64,000 bases of DNA. Source: Gemmiger formicilis. Lineage in GTDB: Bacteria > Bacillota > Clostridia > Oscillospirales > Ruminococcaceae. Where the stretch lies: assembly GCF_024462815.1 (NCBI RefSeq), contig NZ_JANGCG010000010.1:1-64000 (forward strand). Direction: 5' to 3'. Positions within the stretch are counted from its first letter, which is position 1. Every line of letters starts with the position of its first letter. A model generated the notes under the pieces. That model worked only from the letters and a program-made list of their open reading frames with translations, did not search any database and had not been told where the DNA came from. Made by a program: the position numbers and the translations under genes. Positions 60,679-64,000 of this stretch are shown one piece after another.

Positions 60679-60710
60679 TGCATTTCAGGCACAAGCTCCC
60701 AATCCGTCAT
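60675..60710 (-). CDS. 11-codon upstream frame coupled to the surface protein gene
   Basis: ATG at 60710 opens MTDWELVPEMQ, whose TGA overlaps the surface protein ATG (ATGA). The only strong ribosome site nearby (AGGAGGG, 60727-60733) lies 16 nt before this short frame and none precedes the main start. Translation coupling is plausible but unproven. Confidence 0.35.
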   Translation of the reverse strand: MTDWELVPEMQ

Positions 60711-60749
60711 AAGAGCTTTACCTACTCCCTCCTTTTTAATTTTGATAAA

Positions 60750-60890
60750 GTGTACCTTTGCAAAGGTCGAAGAGAAGTGAAATTTTGCCTTAGAATAATC
60801 GTGTTTCCCCTTGCAAATCCTGAATTTTGGTGTATAATTAAATGTGTACCGTTCCAAATTGAATCTTTATAATAATTTGTAATGGTACAC
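60750..60890. promoter_or_regulatory. Control region with GTGTACC repeats
   Basis: GTGTACC or its complement occurs at 60750-60756, 60844-60850 and 60884-60890, and ACCTTTGCAAAGGT (60754-60767) is a perfect palindrome. The region lies between surface protein and resolvase genes and is A+T-rich. It probably carries the surface protein promoter and a repressor site. Confidence 0.4.
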
Positions 60891-60916
60891 CTTCCCAAAT
60901 TATTGATTCGTTTTAT

Positions 60917-61564
<648 letters not shown>

Positions 61565-61590
61565 CTATTGCAAAATAGTCCCAAACAAAT

Positions 61591-61629
61591 GCAGCAGAGC
61601 CCCTCTCCGGCGGAGAGGGGCTCTGCTGC
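61591..61629. terminator. Long perfect hairpin after the GH105 gene
   Basis: GCAGCAGAGCCCCTCTCC and GGAGAGGGGCTCTGCTGC form an 18-bp perfect stem with a 3-nt loop, about 60 bp past the GH105 stop. Confidence 0.85.
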
Positions 61630-61687
61630 GTCTGTACAGGCTTATCACAAAATCATACGGTTGGGCACCTACCGTGCGCGGTTTTTC

Positions 61688-62737
61688 TTACAGTGCACCA
61701 TCGGAACGGACGTTGTCATAGTTCAGCACACCGGCAAAGAAGGCAAGCGCAAGGCCCTGCCCCCAGCCCTGAATCCAGTCACGGCTGATGCCGCGGTAGC
61801 CGTCGGCGTTGTTCATCACTGCCGTGCCGCCGGAGACGTTCAGCACGCGGCCGTCGGGGCTGACGTTTGCCAGCATACCCGGAATCGACTTGTTGATGTA
61901 CTTAATGTGCAGGGGATTGCCCTTGGTAATCATGGCGGCGGCAATGCCCGCGCTGGCGCTGACCTCCTCATAGGACGTTTCATCGTCCACAATCGTGCGC
62001 CACAGGCCGTTTTCGGTCTGGTAGAGCTTGAGCGCGGCCAGCTGGTCATTCAGGCTGCCCACCACATCCAGGAATTTGGGGTAGAGGTAGCACTGGGGCA
62101 GGCGCACGCCCACCTGGGACATGGTGTAGGCGGCCCATGCGTTGGCGCGGCCCCACTTGATGCCCGACATATGGTCGCCGGTGATATTGTTATAGCCGTG
62201 GTAGTACAGGCCGCTTTCGGGGTCCTGCAGGTACTTGATGTGCCAGTAATACTGGTTCAGGGCATCGTCAATCAGCTGCTCGTCTTTGAGCAGCACACCC
62301 ATGCGCAGCAGGAAGAAGCCCGCCATAAAAAGCGTGTCGGCCCACGCCTGCTCGGGGAAATCGTTGTTGACCGAGACCGTGTGCTGCAGTACGTTATCGC
62401 CGAAGCGCAGCGCGTGCTTTTCCAGATATTCCACCTTGCTTTTGGCGATGTCCAGATACTTTTCATCCCCGGTGTGCTGGTAGAGCGTAATCAGGCAGTG
62501 CCCCATTGAGCAGGTGTTGACCGTCCAGCTGGGCAGGCCCAACTCGATGTACTCGTCCACACGGTCCTTGACCAGCTGCAGATAGCGCTCGTTTTTCGTG
62601 ACCTCGTAGGCCTCGCAGATGCCGTAGTAGGCCACGCCGCAGGGCCAGTCCCACGTCATATCCATCCGCATGGTGCGGTCCACAATCTTATCAATCACAG
62701 TCTCAATCTGTGCCCTGTCATAAATCAGGTTTGCCAT
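61688..62737 (-). CDS. Unsaturated rhamnogalacturonyl hydrolase (GH105)
   Basis: 349 residues, an (alpha/alpha)6 barrel of the YteR/YesR type. Recognisable are MRMDMTWDWPCGVAYYGICE, QAWADTLFMAGFFLLRMG, GLYYHGYN, GIKWGRANAWAAYTMSQV and SRDWIQGWGQGLAL. It hydrates the unsaturated galacturonyl residue left by rhamnogalacturonan lyases, releasing rhamnose-containing products. No signal peptide. Starts 30 bp after the epimerase gene on the same strand. Confidence 0.93.
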   Translation of the reverse strand: MANLIYDRAQIETVIDKIVDRTMRMDMTWDWPCGVAYYGICEAYEVTKNERYLQLVKDRVDEYIELGLPSWTVNTCSMGHCLITLYQHTGDEKYLDIAKSKVEYLEKHALRFGDNVLQHTVSVNNDFPEQAWADTLFMAGFFLLRMGVLLKDEQLIDDALNQYYWHIKYLQDPESGLYYHGYNNITGDHMSGIKWGRANAWAAYTMSQVGVRLPQCYLYPKFLDVVGSLNDQLAALKLYQTENGLWRTIVDDETSYEEVSASAGIAAAMITKGNPLHIKYINKSIPGMLANVSPDGRVLNVSGGTAVMNNADGYRGISRDWIQGWGQGLALAFFAGVLNYDNVRSDGAL

Positions 62738-62767
62738 ACTGTACCTCCTGTACTGTCTGTGTTTTAT

Positions 62768-63610
62768 TCAGCGGTTTTCGATTTTTGTCGCCATCCTGTT
62801 CAAAAATGCAACATCGGCTGTGCCATAGGGCAGCAGCACCTCATCCCGCAGCAGCGGGGTTTCCGGTGCATGGGCACGCAGCCAGTCGATGAGGGTTGTG
62901 TAGTCCATCTCCCCTGCCCCGAGCGCGGTCATCGTCTTGGTACCATCCGGCTCTGTGCGGCAGTCCTTTACATGGACAGCCCCCAGCTGGCCGCCGATGA
63001 CTGTCAGCCACGCCCGCCAGTGGGCGGCCTGCGCGGCCTTATCGCGGCCGTCCTGCGCGGTAAACAGGTTCACCGGGTCAAAAATCACCCGGAAATGCTC
63101 TGCGTCCGCGGTGTCCAGCAGCTGCTGCAGCAGCTCCGGCGTGCAGAGGGGATGCACCGCCACCGGCTCCACCGCAAAGACGGCGTCCAGCCGGGCGGCC
63201 TCCTCCGAAATGCGGGCGATGCTATCCAGCATCAGCGGGCGGCGGGCCGTTTTTTCCGCCTCCGGCAGTGCGCCCCATGCGGTTTCGCTGCCCACCATCC
63301 TTGCGCCCAGCTGCTTGGCGTAGCCCAGTGTGCGCTTGACGTTTCCCACCGCAGCGCGGCGGGCGTCCGCATCGGGGGCCGTCAGATCCTGATAACAGCT
63401 CAGCACGGTGATTTCCACCCCTGCCGCATCAAAGGCAGTGCGGATGTCCTCCAGCTGTGCCTGCGTTATATCTGCAAAGCTGTCAATGCCAAGGATGCCC
63501 CGGGGCATGGCCAGCTGGGCGGCGGTGTAGCCGTGCGCGTGCAGCGTGTCGGCCAGCGCGGCGGGGGTGTGCCTGCCGTAATCGTGGGCGCGGCAGCCAA
63601 TACGTATCAT
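62768..63610 (-). CDS. Sugar phosphate isomerase/epimerase (xylose isomerase-like TIM barrel)
   Basis: 280 residues of the AP-endonuclease-2/TIM barrel family. Metal-ligand positions are visible: Glu in FAVEPVAVHP, Asp and Asn in IFDPVNLF, His/Lys-Asp in AVHVKDCR and a late Glu in LRDEVLLPY. Members isomerise or epimerise sugars and sugar acids. By context it may act on a rhamnose or galacturonate product; the exact reaction is unknown. 12 bp after the upstream partial gene. Confidence 0.85.
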   Translation of the reverse strand: MIRIGCRAHDYGRHTPAALADTLHAHGYTAAQLAMPRGILGIDSFADITQAQLEDIRTAFDAAGVEITVLSCYQDLTAPDADARRAAVGNVKRTLGYAKQLGARMVGSETAWGALPEAEKTARRPLMLDSIARISEEAARLDAVFAVEPVAVHPLCTPELLQQLLDTADAEHFRVIFDPVNLFTAQDGRDKAAQAAHWRAWLTVIGGQLGAVHVKDCRTEPDGTKTMTALGAGEMDYTTLIDWLRAHAPETPLLRDEVLLPYGTADVAFLNRMATKIENR

Positions 63611-63622
63611 CTTGTGTTCCTC

Positions 63623-64000
63623 CTATTCCTCTGTAGTCCCGGCAACGCGGGGCAGAAAAACAAAGTTGTGGTCGGCATCCGGGTGGGCCTGCTGCTCGGG
63701 CGTGAAGCGGGCGAAGTGGCTTTCGGGGTCTGCCGCCAGCCACGCGGCCAGCTCGGGGCTTTCCGCGCCGGGGACGCCGCGCAGATTGACGTTAGTGCGT
63801 GGTTCCTCGAGATACGAAAACAGCAGATTTTCGTGCACGCTGATCAAATGCCAGCGGTCGCCCGCCAGCAGCCCCTCGCTGGTAAGGCGCAGGTGGTGCT
63901 CCATATAGCTGCACCATTTGTCCGGCGGCAGCAGCGCAATGCGGCCCCGGCGCATGGCCGGGTGGCGGTTCCGCTGCCAGTCCGCGGCGGTGGTGGGCAC
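63623..64000 (-). CDS. C-terminal part of an unrecognised catabolic-locus protein
   Basis: 125 codons enter from the window edge. The sequence is soluble, with SVHENLLFSYLEEPRTNVNL, HFARFTPEQQAHPDADHNFV and an end at 63623. It is first in the operon with the epimerase and GH105. I do not recognise a family from this part alone. Confidence 0.6.
   Translation of the reverse strand: MPTTAADWQRNRHPAMRRGRIALLPPDKWCSYMEHHLRLTSEGLLAGDRWHLISVHENLLFSYLEEPRTNVNLRGVPGAESPELAAWLAADPESHFARFTPEQQAHPDADHNFVFLPRVAGTTEE

Overview
The window looks like a stretch of chromosome from an anaerobic gut Clostridia (Firmicutes). Evidence is the strong AGGAGG-type ribosome sites, GTG and TTG starts, a bile salt hydrolase, lantibiotic immunity genes, Tn1549-like mobilisation genes, group II introns and a pectin/rhamnose degradation locus. 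The right-hand DNA is G+C-rich and would suit an Oscillospiraceae such as Faecalibacterium or a relative, while the first 9 kb is clearly more A+T-rich; the genus is inference only.

Layout. 1-9.4 kb: an integrase remnant, then a run of eight co-directional genes (bile salt hydrolase, small ppGpp synthetase, two phospholipase-D-type cardiolipin synthases, a two-component system, a FUSC-like membrane protein and a frameshifted CDP-alcohol phosphatidyltransferase), which reads as an envelope-lipid and bile stress module. 9.4-50.4 kb: an accretion island of integrative/mobilisable elements stacked at a tRNA-Arg(CCG) gene (10700-10776). Junctions holding tRNA 3' halves lie at 23.5, 33.6 and 49.8 kb, and three copies of a small-protein + tyrosine-integrase module follow such junctions. 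Cargo includes a lone AAA ATPase, a replication helicase with an oriT-like 74-bp block inside its 3' end, an antimicrobial-peptide-type two-component/ABC system, a VbhA antitoxin with a truncated Fic toxin, two broken group II introns, an Agr-like LytTR two-component system facing a pseudo-receiver/lipoprotein operon, a TetR-headed operon of methyltransferases and hydrolases, and a lantibiotic immunity locus (LanFEG, LanI, LanRK) without a lantibiotic precursor.

50.5-64 kb: a rhamnose/rhamnogalacturonan utilisation locus (AraC regulator, GPH symporter, GH78 rhamnosidase, broken GH3, CE12-like esterase, GH105, TIM-barrel epimerase) interrupted by a sortase-type repeat surface protein and a serine resolvase.

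Decay is a main theme: at least twelve genes are truncated, frameshifted, fused or internally deleted, and several breakpoints can be read directly from duplicated sequence. The best candidates for unstudied biology are the TetR-headed enzyme operon (34.9-41.2 kb), the bile/phospholipid/alarmone operon (0.9-9.3 kb) and the LytTR-controlled pseudo-receiver/lipoprotein pair (28.7-32.2 kb).
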